A DNA stretch of 64,000 nucleotides from contig NZ_BAABFN010000002.1 of NCBI RefSeq assembly GCF_039541075.1, positions 868,001 through 932,000 of the forward strand. The letters are read 5' to 3'. Positions 20,896-30,401 of the stretch are shown one piece after another. Numbering within the stretch: the stretch's first letter is position 1; each line of letters begins with the position of its first letter. The notes beneath the pieces are model-generated. The model was not told the DNA's origin, did no database searches, and saw nothing but the letters and a program-made list of their open reading frames with translations. The position numbers and the translations under genes were made by a program. Origin of the DNA: Compostibacter hankyongensis. GTDB taxonomy: Bacteria; Bacteroidota; Bacteroidia; Chitinophagales; Chitinophagaceae.

Positions 20896-21941
20896 GCTAC
20901 CGGAAACTGCAATGGATATTGGTCGTGCTGATGATCGTTGCCGCCCTGCTGTCTGCCGGTACAGGAGCGATGGCGATCTCTCCCGTCCGGATCATGGCCA
21001 TATTGCTCGACAGGGCAGGGTGGCACCTTCCGGTTTACTATGATGAAGGCATGGCCGCCGTGCTGCTGCAGATCCGACTGCCCCGCGTGCTGATGGGCAT
21101 GCTGGTAGGCGCCGGACTGGCCGTCTCGGGAGCCGCCATACAGGGCCTCTTCCGGAATCCGCTGGCCGATCCCGGCCTGGTCGGCATCTCCGCCGGCGCA
21201 TCCCTGGCGGCCGTGCTTTTTATCGTCGTCCTCGCCACGCTGCCGGCCGTAACGAACAGCGCCCTGCTACCCCATTATCTGCTGAACCTCGTCACCTTCG
21301 CCGGCGCCTGTATGACATCCCTGCTGGTATTCCGCATCTCCCGCTGGGGCGGCAGAACGCTCATTACCACCCTGCTGCTGGCCGGGCTGGCCCTGAATGC
21401 CCTCTGCAGCGCCTTCACCGGTCTGGTCATCTCTACCGCCGATAACGAACAGCTGCGGAGCATTACCTTCTGGACCCTGGGCAGCCTGGGCGGAGCCTCC
21501 TGGGACACCGTACTGGCGCTGCTCCCCTTTGTACTGCTGCCGCTGATCCTGTTGTCCTGGCAAGGCAAGGCGCTGAACGCCTTCTCGCTGGGAGAACCGG
21601 AAGCGGCACATATAGGCGTCAACGTGAAAAAGCTGAAGGGACAGATCATCCTCCTGTCTACCCTGGCCGTGGGCGCCTGTGTGGCTGTATCCGGCGTCAT
21701 CGGCTTTGTGGGCCTCGTTGTGCCCCACATGCTGCGGAGCGTCATCGGCAGCGACCACCGGCGGCTGCTTCCGGCATGCGCCTGTCTGGGCGCCGCCCTG
21801 CTCACCCTGGCCGATATGCTGTGCCGTACCGTTATCGCTCCTGCAGAGCTGCCGATCGGCATCGTAACGGCCCTATTGGGGAGCCCTCTTTTTATTGTCC
21901 TGCTGATGAAACAAAAGAAATACCTCTTCGGACTGGCATGA
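20892..21941 (+). CDS. hmuU: Haem ABC transporter permease HmuU
   Basis: A polytopic inner-membrane permease of the FecCD/BtuC family (349 residues, about ten helices) that forms the haem channel with HmuV. The hallmark segments are RLPRVLMGMLVGAGLAVSGA (about 57-76), FRNPLADPGLVGISAGAS (about 91-108), and the EAA-like cytoplasmic loop with GVIGFVGLVVPHMLR (about 266-280), which couples to the ATPase. It overlaps hmuT and hmuV by 4 nt each. No damage is visible. Confidence 0.94.
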   Translation: MSYRKLQWILVVLMIVAALLSAGTGAMAISPVRIMAILLDRAGWHLPVYYDEGMAAVLLQIRLPRVLMGMLVGAGLAVSGAAIQGLFRNPLADPGLVGISAGASLAAVLFIVVLATLPAVTNSALLPHYLLNLVTFAGACMTSLLVFRISRWGGRTLITTLLLAGLALNALCSAFTGLVISTADNEQLRSITFWTLGSLGGASWDTVLALLPFVLLPLILLSWQGKALNAFSLGEPEAAHIGVNVKKLKGQIILLSTLAVGACVAVSGVIGFVGLVVPHMLRSVIGSDHRRLLPACACLGAALLTLADMLCRTVIAPAELPIGIVTALLGSPLFIVLLMKQKKYLFGLA

Positions 21942-22804
21942 TACAAGCGGAACATATACAATACCGGATCAGGGGAAAAGATATCCTGCATCCTATGACC
22001 TTCTCCCTCCCAGGAGGAATGCTTACGGTAGTGCTCGGACCCAACGGAGCCGGTAAGTCCACCCTGCTGCGTATCCTCGCAGGAGAATTACGGGAAACGT
22101 ATAACCGTATCCGTATAAACGGACGGCTGCTGGAACATTTTTCCCCGCAGGAAGCCGCCCTGCAGCGCGCCGTGCTTACCCAGCACTATTCGGTAAACCT
22201 GCCTTTTAGCTGCGAAGAGATCATCATGATGGGACGTTATCCGCATTTCCGGCATGCTCCGGCCGCACCGGACATGGCCATCGTCAGGGAATGCATGGAG
22301 GAAACCGGGGTGAGCGCTTTTGCAAAACGGCTGTTCAATACCCTTTCCGGAGGGGAGCAACAGCGGGTACAGCTGACGCGCGTGCTGACCCAGCTCTACC
22401 CCGGCACCCGAAAAAGCAGCTGGCGGCAGAAGATGCTGCTGCTGGACGAGCCTACCTCCAGCATGGACTACCCGTATCAGCACCGCTGTATGCAGCTGCT
22501 CAGGCAGCTCGCCCGGAAGGGATGCACCGTGGTAGCGGTGCTGCACGATCTGAACCTGGCCGCACAATATGCCGATATGATCCTGCTGCTCCGCGACGGC
22601 CATCTGCTGCATGATGCGGCGCCCGCAGAAGTGCTGCAGCCTCACCTCGTAAGCCTGGCTTACGGGATGGATATAGATGTGCTGCATCCGGATGCCTATC
22701 CGTTTCCCCTGCTCCTCCCCGCCTTACACGACCATTCATCTATAACTCAACCTGTCAAAACAAACCATTATGCATACCCTCACCAACCCCTCGCTGAAAG
22801 ATAG
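21938..22804 (+). CDS. hmuV: Haem ABC transporter ATP-binding protein HmuV
   Basis: The ATPase of the haem importer, which sits on HmuU in the cytoplasm. From the ATG at 21938 (MIQAEHIQYRI), coupled to the permease stop, the protein is 288 residues. Walker A is LGPNGAGKST (about 32-41), the signature is TLSGGEQQRVQLTR (about 135-148) and Walker B is MLLLDEPTS (about 166-174). The short GTRKSSWRQK insert before Walker B is common in HmuV. The last 11 codons overlap the start of hmuS by 35 nt in another frame. The longer frame beginning at 21776 lies inside hmuU and is rejected. Confidence 0.93.
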   Translation: MIQAEHIQYRIRGKDILHPMTFSLPGGMLTVVLGPNGAGKSTLLRILAGELRETYNRIRINGRLLEHFSPQEAALQRAVLTQHYSVNLPFSCEEIIMMGRYPHFRHAPAAPDMAIVRECMEETGVSAFAKRLFNTLSGGEQQRVQLTRVLTQLYPGTRKSSWRQKMLLLDEPTSSMDYPYQHRCMQLLRQLARKGCTVVAVLHDLNLAAQYADMILLLRDGHLLHDAAPAEVLQPHLVSLAYGMDIDVLHPDAYPFPLLLPALHDHSSITQPVKTNHYAYPHQPLAER

Positions 22805-23807
22805 CTGGCTGGCTGTCAGAAAAGAAAACCCGCGTATCCGCATCCGCGATGCCGCCCGGCAGCTGGGCGTTTCGGAAGCCGCTATACTGGCCTCCTTCTC
22901 CGGCGGAAATGATGTAATCCGGCTGGCCGGAGATTTCCGGGAATTATGGAAAAGAATGCCCGGGCTGGGATACATCATGTCCCTCACCCGAAACGAAAGC
23001 TGTGTGCACGAACGGAAAGGGATATTTGAAAACGTGCATGCCGGCAGCGGTCATGTAGGTTTCGTAGCGGGGAAGGACATCGACCTGCGGATGTTCTTCC
23101 GGCACTGGGCCTTCGGGTTCGCGCTCCGGGACAACACGGCGGCGGGCTTCAAAAACTCGCTGCAGTTCTTCGATCAGCAGGGTACCGCCGTCATCAAGAT
23201 CTTCCTCCAGGAGGAAAGCGACCGGGATGCTTTCGAAAAGCTGACGCACGACTTCACCGCTGCGGATCAATCTCCCCTGCTGGAAACCGCCCCTCCTGCC
23301 CCGTCGCAAGCGTATGCCGACGAGCTGGTCAACGAGGCCGCCTTCCGGGAAGACTGGAGCAGGCTAAAGGATACCCACGACTTTTTTCCTATGCTGAAGA
23401 AGCACAACATATCCCGCCTGCATGCGCTGCGTATCGCCGGGGAGTTTACCCGGAAGATAGATGCGGGAAGCGTGAAAAAGCTGCTGTACGACGCATCGGC
23501 TTCCGGCATGGAGATCATGGTTTTTGTCGGCAATCCGGGGAATATCCAGATCCATACGGGACCGGTAAAAAATATCGTGGAGATTCCGGGCTGGATCAAC
23601 GTCATGGACCCGGAGTTCAACCTGCACCTGCGTACCGGCGATATTGCCGAGTGCTGGTCGGTACGTAAGCCCACGGCAGACAGCGCCGTACATTCGGTTG
23701 AGGTATTTGACGCGGCAGGCAGCCTGATCGTGCAATTTTTCGGCAAACGCAAGCCCGGCATCCCCGAGCTGCCGGAATGGGCCGCTTATGTGAACAGCCT
23801 GCGCTGA
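22770..23807 (+). CDS. hmuS: Haem-degrading/trafficking factor HmuS (HemS/ChuX family)
   Basis: HmuS-type proteins receive imported haem in the cytoplasm and store or break it down. The 345-residue protein is two copies of the HemS fold: repeat one about 15-165 and repeat two about 185-340. Repeated elements include VGFVAGKDIDLRMFFRHWAF in the first half and PEFNLHLRTGDIAECWSVRK in the second. Full length and both halves are intact. It is preceded by hmuV (35-nt overlap) and followed by a small Cys-rich gene. Confidence 0.92.
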   Translation: MHTLTNPSLKDSWLAVRKENPRIRIRDAARQLGVSEAAILASFSGGNDVIRLAGDFRELWKRMPGLGYIMSLTRNESCVHERKGIFENVHAGSGHVGFVAGKDIDLRMFFRHWAFGFALRDNTAAGFKNSLQFFDQQGTAVIKIFLQEESDRDAFEKLTHDFTAADQSPLLETAPPAPSQAYADELVNEAAFREDWSRLKDTHDFFPMLKKHNISRLHALRIAGEFTRKIDAGSVKKLLYDASASGMEIMVFVGNPGNIQIHTGPVKNIVEIPGWINVMDPEFNLHLRTGDIAECWSVRKPTADSAVHSVEVFDAAGSLIVQFFGKRKPGIPELPEWAAYVNSLR

Positions 23808-23864
23808 GACCGCCCTTCACCGGTTTTCGAAAATAAATAACGCTTATACCTGAACTGTCAGCCC

Positions 23865-24197
23865 ATGTGTTGCTATCAGACCCTTTACCTTTGCCGGGAT
23901 ACCGGATACGTTATCCGCTGCGTCCATTGCGGTAACATGGTTATTGCTTTCGGGAACCTGCTGCTGACCTTTCCGGAAGAAGAGTTTGCTCCGTTCCGCA
24001 ACTGGATAAAGAAATGCCATGCCCGCCATGCCGGGGCGGAGGAACCGGATGAAAGATCCGTCATCCTGCCTGCGACGGGAGAAAGGATCAGCATGCTCCT
24101 GAGCCCGCATGAGCTCGGGGCATTTGTTTGCATGCTCGACATGGCGGATACCGAATGGCAGTCGCAGCACATCATGTCCCTGCTGCGGGGAAACTGA
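23865..24197 (+). CDS. Small protein with CxxCG motif (DUF6686-like)
   Basis: A 110-residue cytoplasmic protein with CCYQTLYLCRDTGYVIRC followed by VHCGN, a cluster of five cysteines in the first 25 residues that could bind zinc or iron. The rest is mixed alpha/beta with FPEEEFAPFRNWI and a LSPHELGAFVCMLDMAD helix. It resembles the Bacteroidota family DUF6686, whose function I do not know. It follows hmuS by 57 nt on the same strand, so a haem- or iron-linked role is an inference from position only. The start at 23865 is the first ATG. Confidence 0.7.
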   Translation: MCCYQTLYLCRDTGYVIRCVHCGNMVIAFGNLLLTFPEEEFAPFRNWIKKCHARHAGAEEPDERSVILPATGERISMLLSPHELGAFVCMLDMADTEWQSQHIMSLLRGN

Positions 24198-24275
24198 TGG
24201 GCTGAACCGCCGTGAACAGGAAGCGCTTGCGAATCTGGACTTCAGCGCGTAGCTTTAGGGATCAAAATAGACGTT

Positions 24276-25133
24276 ATGCAACGTATTTTTCTTTTTGCCC
24301 TTATTCTCTTTTGCGCTATGCCAGCTTTTGCCCAGAATGCATCCGTTATCCATCTGTGGCCGGGAAAGGTACCCGGCGAGAAAGACGCCAAACATCCCGC
24401 GGAGATCGCGCCGGACAGCAGCCGGGGCGTGACCCGGCTGACCAATGTCACCAATCCTACCCTTACCGTTTACGAGCCGGATGCCGGTCACCGCAACGGG
24501 GCAGGCATTATCGTATGCCCCGGCGGGGGATACAGCATACTGGCCATCGATCTGGAAGGAGACGAGGTGGCCAAGTGGCTCAATACCCTGGGCTTTACCG
24601 CCTTTGTCTTGCAATACCGCGTGCCGCAGAAACAGGAAGGCGCGCTGCAGGATGTGCAGCGGGCCATCCGGATCGTACGCAAAAATGCTGCAAAATGGAG
24701 CCTCAACCCGGATAAGGTAGGTGTGCTCGGCTTTTCTGCGGGAGGCGACCTCTCCGCCCGGGCCTCCACGCTGTACGATCAAAAAACCTATCCTGCCGTG
24801 GATGATGCCGACGCCGTTTCCTGCCGCCCGGATTTTGCCGTGCTGATCTATCCTGCATACCTGGACAAGGGACCGGAACACAGTATTACCCCCGGGGTAA
24901 AAGTGAACGAACATACACCGCCGATGTTCCTGTTCTCCACGGCCGACGATCCGCACGGCCTCAGCGCCCTGGCCATGGCCTCCGCCTTAAAGCAGGCAAA
25001 GGTACCGGTAGAGCAGCACCTGTATCCGAAAGGCGGTCACGGGTACGGACTCCGGCCCGGTAATCCGGCAGCAATGACCTGGCCCACGCTGGCGGGCGAC
25101 TGGCTGGAAAAGACAGTAGCTGCCGGCAAATGA
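24276..25133 (+). CDS. Exported alpha/beta hydrolase (BD-FAE/acetylxylan esterase type)
   Basis: A secreted esterase of the alpha/beta-hydrolase fold, probably acting on acylated carbohydrates. Signal peptide to about residue 20 (AMPAFAQ). The oxyanion-hole segment is IIVCPGGGYSIL (about 70-81), the nucleophile elbow is GFSAGG (about 151-156), the acid is likely in STADDPHG and the catalytic histidine in KGGHGYG near the end. At 285 residues it matches single-domain family members. It is convergent with the first SusD gene, which suggests it may belong to the neighbouring glycan locus. Confidence 0.87.
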   Translation: MQRIFLFALILFCAMPAFAQNASVIHLWPGKVPGEKDAKHPAEIAPDSSRGVTRLTNVTNPTLTVYEPDAGHRNGAGIIVCPGGGYSILAIDLEGDEVAKWLNTLGFTAFVLQYRVPQKQEGALQDVQRAIRIVRKNAAKWSLNPDKVGVLGFSAGGDLSARASTLYDQKTYPAVDDADAVSCRPDFAVLIYPAYLDKGPEHSITPGVKVNEHTPPMFLFSTADDPHGLSALAMASALKQAKVPVEQHLYPKGGHGYGLRPGNPAAMTWPTLAGDWLEKTVAAGK

Positions 25134-25140
25134 TCTTCGT

Positions 25141-25181
25141 TAAAAAGCCCGCCATATCCCGGATGACAGGATACGGCGGGC
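25141..25181 (-). terminator. Terminator for the first SusC/SusD operon
   Basis: On the minus strand a GCCCGCC-TATCC / GGATA-GGCGGGC stem with one bulge closes a 9-nt loop and is followed by TTTTTAA, 34 nt after the SusD stop. It lies between two convergent genes. Confidence 0.75.
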
Positions 25182-25214
25182 GGGGAAAAACAGGGTCATT
25201 GTATTCCGAACTTA

Positions 25215-26918
25215 TTATTCCCAGCCGGGGTTTTGTTTCAGTGCTCCGTTGGGATAAAGCGAAATCTCTCCTGTAGGGATGGGCCACAGATAATTTCTGG
25301 GTTGTACCGTTCTTTTGCTGCTGCTCGGATAAACTACAATATATCCTTCATCATTGATCGTCACTTCAGCGTTGTCCGGCACCTTGGCCCCCAGGAAAGC
25401 GTCGGGATTTTTCTGGCTGTCCATATAATCCAGCTTGTGCCAGCGGATGAGATCAGCCAGCCGGAACCCGTCCATCATCAGTTCAACCCTGCGATCCCGG
25501 CGGATCTCCCAGATCAGGGAAGTGACATCTTCGTCTTTCGCAGGGTCTGTAAAAGGAACGCCGTTAACTGCAGTGCCCTGATGCCCGCTCAGCTGCAGAG
25601 GAGCCACATCATCCCGGTCACGCAAAAGATTAACAGAAATATCCAGATCCTGGTTGGTCATGGTATATTTCCCCAGTTTATCCAGTTCAGCACTCGCTTC
25701 TGCATAATCTTCCAATATTTCCGGTAGCCAGAAGATAGGAGCATCGCTGATATTGTAAGGTATCGTCTCGGTATCCCCGGGCTTTATGGTATCGCCGGAC
25801 TGGGGCAACCCCGGAAGGAATTTGGCAGGGCGGTAACCGGTACTCGATCTCATTCCTCCTACCAGCTTTCCCAGATAGCAGTAAAAGAAATCGATCGTTT
25901 CAAGGAGACGTCCGTCCCTGTTGGCACGAAGATTTTCGATGTTGTCATCACCCTTATAGCGGGGGGAGAGGCTGATGGGAAGACCGTCCGAACACACGTA
26001 AGATTCCACGGCAGATTTCGTAAGCCCCCGCATGGGCGTGGTACCGTTGGTATATCCTACCGTACTATGCATCAGTACGCCGTCTTCATAATTCTTATAA
26101 AGGATAACCTCAGGATTACCTTCCAGGCTGTTGGAACTGTATACATCCTTGTAATGACCGCTCAGACCATAGCCTGCTTTCATCAATTCGGCCGAAGCAT
26201 CCTTGCATTCCTGAAGATACTTGGCTGCCCGCGCATCGTCGTTTTCGTTATACTCGCTGTAGGTACCCTCGAACAGGCAGACACGCGACTTCAGCGCCAA
26301 CGCCACATCCCGGTTGACGGTATTGGGATCGGCATCTGCCCTGGATCGCAGGTTGGCCACGGCGAAATCCAGGTCGGCCAGCACGCTATCCATGACCTTA
26401 TTTCTCGGATCACGGGGCTTGTATATGGCGGAATCCTCCGAGATCTCCAGCACCTGGCTGTACCAGGGCACGTCACCAAATCTCCGGACCAGCCTGAAAT
26501 AACGCCAGGCCCTGAAAAAACGGGCGACTCCCTCCCAGTGGTTTTTTGCTGCCTCATCCATGGGTACGATAGGCACGCGGGCGATCATCAGGTTGGCCTT
26601 GCGGATATCTCCAAAATCCCAGGTGCCGTCGCTGGCCGGAGCGTTTTTCGGAAAATCCTCAAAGGTAGGATTGTCCTGGTCATCGTTGAAGCTGCTGAAA
26701 TAAAAGTCGCCTAACCCCAGCCCGTTTCCGTATCCGGTGATCATATCGTGGTAAAACCCCCAGCTAAAGGATTTTACATTGTTCTCACTGTTCCAGAAAT
26801 CCAGGTCGGAAAACTGGTCCGGCGGATTCTTATCCACATATTTGCTGCAAGCGGAAGCCAGGAAAAGCGCAGCGGCAATGAAGGAAAAGACTTTTATATT
26901 TTTTAGTGATCGTTTCAT
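25215..26918 (-). CDS. SusD/RagB-type nutrient-binding lipoprotein (pair 1)
   Basis: A surface glycan- or nutrient-binding lipoprotein that forms the lid of its partner SusC channel. The 567-residue protein has a lipobox at LASACS (cysteine near 24), then the SusD-typical DKNPPDQFSDLDFWNS start and a helical TPR-like body with a C-terminal RRDRRVELMMDGFRLADLIRW motif and NYLWPIPTGEI ending. It is 24 nt downstream of SusC 1, so they are one operon. The substrate cannot be assigned. No glycoside hydrolase lies in the same transcript. Confidence 0.93.
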   Translation of the reverse strand: MKRSLKNIKVFSFIAAALFLASACSKYVDKNPPDQFSDLDFWNSENNVKSFSWGFYHDMITGYGNGLGLGDFYFSSFNDDQDNPTFEDFPKNAPASDGTWDFGDIRKANLMIARVPIVPMDEAAKNHWEGVARFFRAWRYFRLVRRFGDVPWYSQVLEISEDSAIYKPRDPRNKVMDSVLADLDFAVANLRSRADADPNTVNRDVALALKSRVCLFEGTYSEYNENDDARAAKYLQECKDASAELMKAGYGLSGHYKDVYSSNSLEGNPEVILYKNYEDGVLMHSTVGYTNGTTPMRGLTKSAVESYVCSDGLPISLSPRYKGDDNIENLRANRDGRLLETIDFFYCYLGKLVGGMRSSTGYRPAKFLPGLPQSGDTIKPGDTETIPYNISDAPIFWLPEILEDYAEASAELDKLGKYTMTNQDLDISVNLLRDRDDVAPLQLSGHQGTAVNGVPFTDPAKDEDVTSLIWEIRRDRRVELMMDGFRLADLIRWHKLDYMDSQKNPDAFLGAKVPDNAEVTINDEGYIVVYPSSSKRTVQPRNYLWPIPTGEISLYPNGALKQNPGWE

Positions 26919-26942
26919 ACCTGAATGCTTTATAACATAAAA

Positions 26943-29900
26943 TCAAAAAGTAAGTTGCAGACCAAAGGAATAATTTCGCTGGAAGGGGAAAGTTCTTCCC
27001 GTATATCCCAGTTCTCCGTCCGTAATCTCCGGGTCCAGCGGCACGCCTACATGAGATATTTCGGCCAGGTTCTCGCCGCTTACATAGAACCGCACTTTTT
27101 GAAGGTGAATCCTGTGCACGAGAGCTTCGGGGAGGGAGTACCCGATCGTAAGGTTTTTCAATCTGCAGTAGGCCAGGTTGAGCAGGTATTTCGTCTGAGG
27201 ATAAAAATCATGACCGCCCGCCAGCAGCCCGCCTACCGTTCCTCCTGAGTTACCGGCATAAGGATTGGGATATTTTGCGTTGGGGTTATCAGGGGTCCAG
27301 TAATCCAGCTGATGTTTGTACAGGATCTGTGAATTGCTGTACATCGGGATCACCATATCGCCAACACCCCACATATCCCGCTTGCCGACACCCTGCAGGA
27401 AGAGATACAGGTCAAAGCCCTTGCATTGTCCGCCGAGCTGTGCACCGTACAGGTATTGCGGCTGGGTATTGCCGATCACGGTCAGGTCGCCGTGATCAGC
27501 AGCAGTGGAATTCCCCCCGTCGATTTTGCCATCTCCATTCAGGTCCTTGAATTTTATGTCTCCGGGTCCGTAGGTGAAGTCGCCGTTTTCCAGCCCACTC
27601 TGGCTGGGGATGCCTGATTTAAGCGTAAGAGAACCGTCAGCATGCTTATCAAAATCGTCATTGGTAAAATACCGGTCTGTTGCAAAGCCCCAGATATCAC
27701 CGTAAACCGCGCCGTCATAATTCTGGTTGATCACCTTGGCTGGATTATTCCACTTGGTGATCACGGCCTTGTTGTTTGCCAGGCTGAGCCTGGCAAAGAG
27801 GCTAAAGTGATCATTGATCGGATAATTGAGGTTTATATCCACCTCAAAACCCCGGTCACGCATATTCCCCTGATTGGTGTGGGGCGCAGCGGCGCCGAAG
27901 GTAGCCGGTACGGAATTGGTGCTGATCATACCGGTAGTAGTACGCTGGTACCAGTCAAAGCTGCCGCTGATATAATTCTTCAGAATTCCGAAGTCGAGTC
28001 CAAAATCCAATGTCCGTACCTTTTCCCATTTGAGACTGTTGGCTATGGCAAGAGGGTTATTAAAGGTAGGCACGGTCACCCCGTCTACAATCCAGTTGGC
28101 ATTATAGCTGCTCATCCCGGGAATAAAATACTGTCCTCCCACATCCAGATTACCGATAGCGCCTAATGATGCTCTGATCTTCAGATCGCTGAAAAGCGGT
28201 TGGATAAAATCCATGAAAGGTTCCGCGCTGATACGATAGCCCAGGGATCCGGAGCTGAAAAACGCCCACCGGTCCGTGGGCGAATAAGCGGATGATCCGT
28301 CGTACCGCCCGTTCAGCTCAAGCAGGTACTTATCTTTGTAGGCATAATTCACCCGGCCAAAGAAACCGGCATAGGCGGCATTGACATGACTATTGTTGAC
28401 CAGCTGATCTCCTGTAGCCAGGCTGAGTTCCGGTTTGTTGGGATCCAGCAGGTTTCTTTTTTCCGCGCTGAAAGAGATGTTTTCGTCATCTTCCGCGTTG
28501 ACGCCTCCCATTACCGTAAGGTGATGTACGTCGGCAAAAGTATTATCATAGGTAACAAAACCATTGAACGTATTTACAATATCCCGACCGCTGGAATATA
28601 CCGCCTGATCGTTGCTGGCCGATGCAACATTTTCGAGGGGCATGCTGGCGCTCCAGAAGTTCCAGAGCACGGCGGGACCGCCGGCTATATGACTGAGCAC
28701 GTTATCCCGGTTGATGGTATAGTGGGCCTCTATGCTCAGGTGAGGCAGAGGCCGGAGCACGGCACCAAGATCTACGCGGGAATAGTTATCCGTGACCGTA
28801 TTGTCATGCGCAAGGTTGAGATAGCCTATCGGCCCTCTGAAATAACTGCCCTGATAGGTGCCGTAGGGGAAATAGGCCGGCCAGCGCCACATATAATAAA
28901 AGTACTGCTGATACTGGTAAGGCTGCGTGTATCTGAAGTTCCGGTAGAGGATCTTGGCGCTCAGGTCAAGCCAGTCTGTGGGAGCCACATCTACCCCGGC
29001 GGTGACATTATATTTTTTCAGATCGTCAGGATGCGGCTTCATGATGCCGCCCTGATGATTGTAATTAAAAGACATATAATAGCTGGTCTTTTCCGTTCCC
29101 CCGACGACAGACAGGTTCTGGGTTTGCTGGGGCGTGTATTTTTTCAGCATCATGCCTTTTATATCCCAGACACGGTAAAAATAGGATGGATCAGACCCGT
29201 TGGGGAGATCAAAGTCCTCTCCGTCTACCATGTCAATCCCTTTGCGGTTATGTGCATAATTCTGCTCCCAGTTCTTTATCCCTTCCAGCTCCTTGGAGAA
29301 CTGCATCCCGAACAATTCAGGAGAATTGTTCCCTGCTCTGGCCGCTCCGGATATCAATCCCGGCAATTCCTTCACAGGATCAGAGAAATCAGGCAGAACA
29401 GTGGGGGTGTTCCAGGAAAAATTGTTGGAGTAGGTCACCCGTGTAGGTTGATTGTGGTGGCCATACTTGGTCTTGATCAGTACGACCCCGAAGGCGGCTC
29501 TTGCCCCGTAGATGGCCGCGGAAGCAGCATCTTTGAGCACAGAAATGCTGGCGATGTCGTTCGCATCGATCACGGAAAGATCGGGAGTAGGCACATTGTC
29601 CACAAGGATCAGCGGGGCGCTGCTGCCATTTACCGAGCCCACACCCCTCAGCCTGATATCCGGAGCTGCGGTCAATGCACCATTGCTATAGGTGATAGCC
29701 AGACCGGGCACGATCCCCTGCAGCGCCTTGGTGACGTCAGTCAGCGGCTTGCTGTCAAATGTTTTCTTCATGTCCACGGTGGAGACGGCCCCGGTCAGAT
29801 CGGCCTTTCTTTGCGTACCATAACCCACGACCACCAGCTGCTTCAAAGAATTCTCGCTTGTCCTTAGTAATATGGTATAGCTGGACACGGTGTCTATCGG

Positions 29901-30155
29901 CACGGTCTGCGATTCATAGCCTACATAAGACACCTGAAGTGACGCTGTCCCGGGCGGGAGTACCAGGGAAAATGCGCCCTGCATATCGGTAGTGGTACCG
30001 GATCGGGTACCGCTCGCCATTACGGTAGCTCCGATGACCGGCTGCTGTGTGGCGTATTCCAGCACCTTTCCCTTAATGCTCCTCTGCTGGGCCATTAAGG
30101 AGCCAGTACAGAGAAAAACTACCATAAAGACTGAAGTGAATAAAGCTTTGTTCAT
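26943..30155 (-). CDS. SusC/RagA-type TonB-linked outer-membrane transporter (pair 1)
   Basis: A TonB-dependent importer of oligosaccharides or similar nutrients. The 1070-residue product shows a signal peptide (to SLMAQQ), a carboxypeptidase-like regulatory domain (about 25-105), a plug with the SusC hallmark QLVVVGYGTQRKADLTGAV (about 107-125), and a large barrel ending in RNYSFGLQLTF. It has no STN domain, so it is not expected to signal through FecR. It leads the operon with SusD 1. Its N-terminal region is the parent-like match of the decayed fragment at 35659-36027. Confidence 0.95.
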   Translation of the reverse strand: MNKALFTSVFMVVFLCTGSLMAQQRSIKGKVLEYATQQPVIGATVMASGTRSGTTTDMQGAFSLVLPPGTASLQVSYVGYESQTVPIDTVSSYTILLRTSENSLKQLVVVGYGTQRKADLTGAVSTVDMKKTFDSKPLTDVTKALQGIVPGLAITYSNGALTAAPDIRLRGVGSVNGSSAPLILVDNVPTPDLSVIDANDIASISVLKDAASAAIYGARAAFGVVLIKTKYGHHNQPTRVTYSNNFSWNTPTVLPDFSDPVKELPGLISGAARAGNNSPELFGMQFSKELEGIKNWEQNYAHNRKGIDMVDGEDFDLPNGSDPSYFYRVWDIKGMMLKKYTPQQTQNLSVVGGTEKTSYYMSFNYNHQGGIMKPHPDDLKKYNVTAGVDVAPTDWLDLSAKILYRNFRYTQPYQYQQYFYYMWRWPAYFPYGTYQGSYFRGPIGYLNLAHDNTVTDNYSRVDLGAVLRPLPHLSIEAHYTINRDNVLSHIAGGPAVLWNFWSASMPLENVASASNDQAVYSSGRDIVNTFNGFVTYDNTFADVHHLTVMGGVNAEDDENISFSAEKRNLLDPNKPELSLATGDQLVNNSHVNAAYAGFFGRVNYAYKDKYLLELNGRYDGSSAYSPTDRWAFFSSGSLGYRISAEPFMDFIQPLFSDLKIRASLGAIGNLDVGGQYFIPGMSSYNANWIVDGVTVPTFNNPLAIANSLKWEKVRTLDFGLDFGILKNYISGSFDWYQRTTTGMISTNSVPATFGAAAPHTNQGNMRDRGFEVDINLNYPINDHFSLFARLSLANNKAVITKWNNPAKVINQNYDGAVYGDIWGFATDRYFTNDDFDKHADGSLTLKSGIPSQSGLENGDFTYGPGDIKFKDLNGDGKIDGGNSTAADHGDLTVIGNTQPQYLYGAQLGGQCKGFDLYLFLQGVGKRDMWGVGDMVIPMYSNSQILYKHQLDYWTPDNPNAKYPNPYAGNSGGTVGGLLAGGHDFYPQTKYLLNLAYCRLKNLTIGYSLPEALVHRIHLQKVRFYVSGENLAEISHVGVPLDPEITDGELGYTGRTFPFQRNYSFGLQLTF

Positions 30156-30401
30156 AAGGAAAAAATTACAAGACGAAGAACATGTTACGAATTTATGCGG
30201 TTTTATATTTTAATTTCAGGCAGAAAACAGAAATAACAATTACTTATTTCAGGGCTTGTCGCACCATACAGGAACTTCATCTATTCATCACAGGAAACCC
30301 TGTTCAATAACCCGGGAGGGAACAGCAATTTCCTCCCCTTCCCAACAAGACCGAAGCGCTTTTAACTTGACTTAAATACGAAATCTGGATAAATATCACT
30401 A

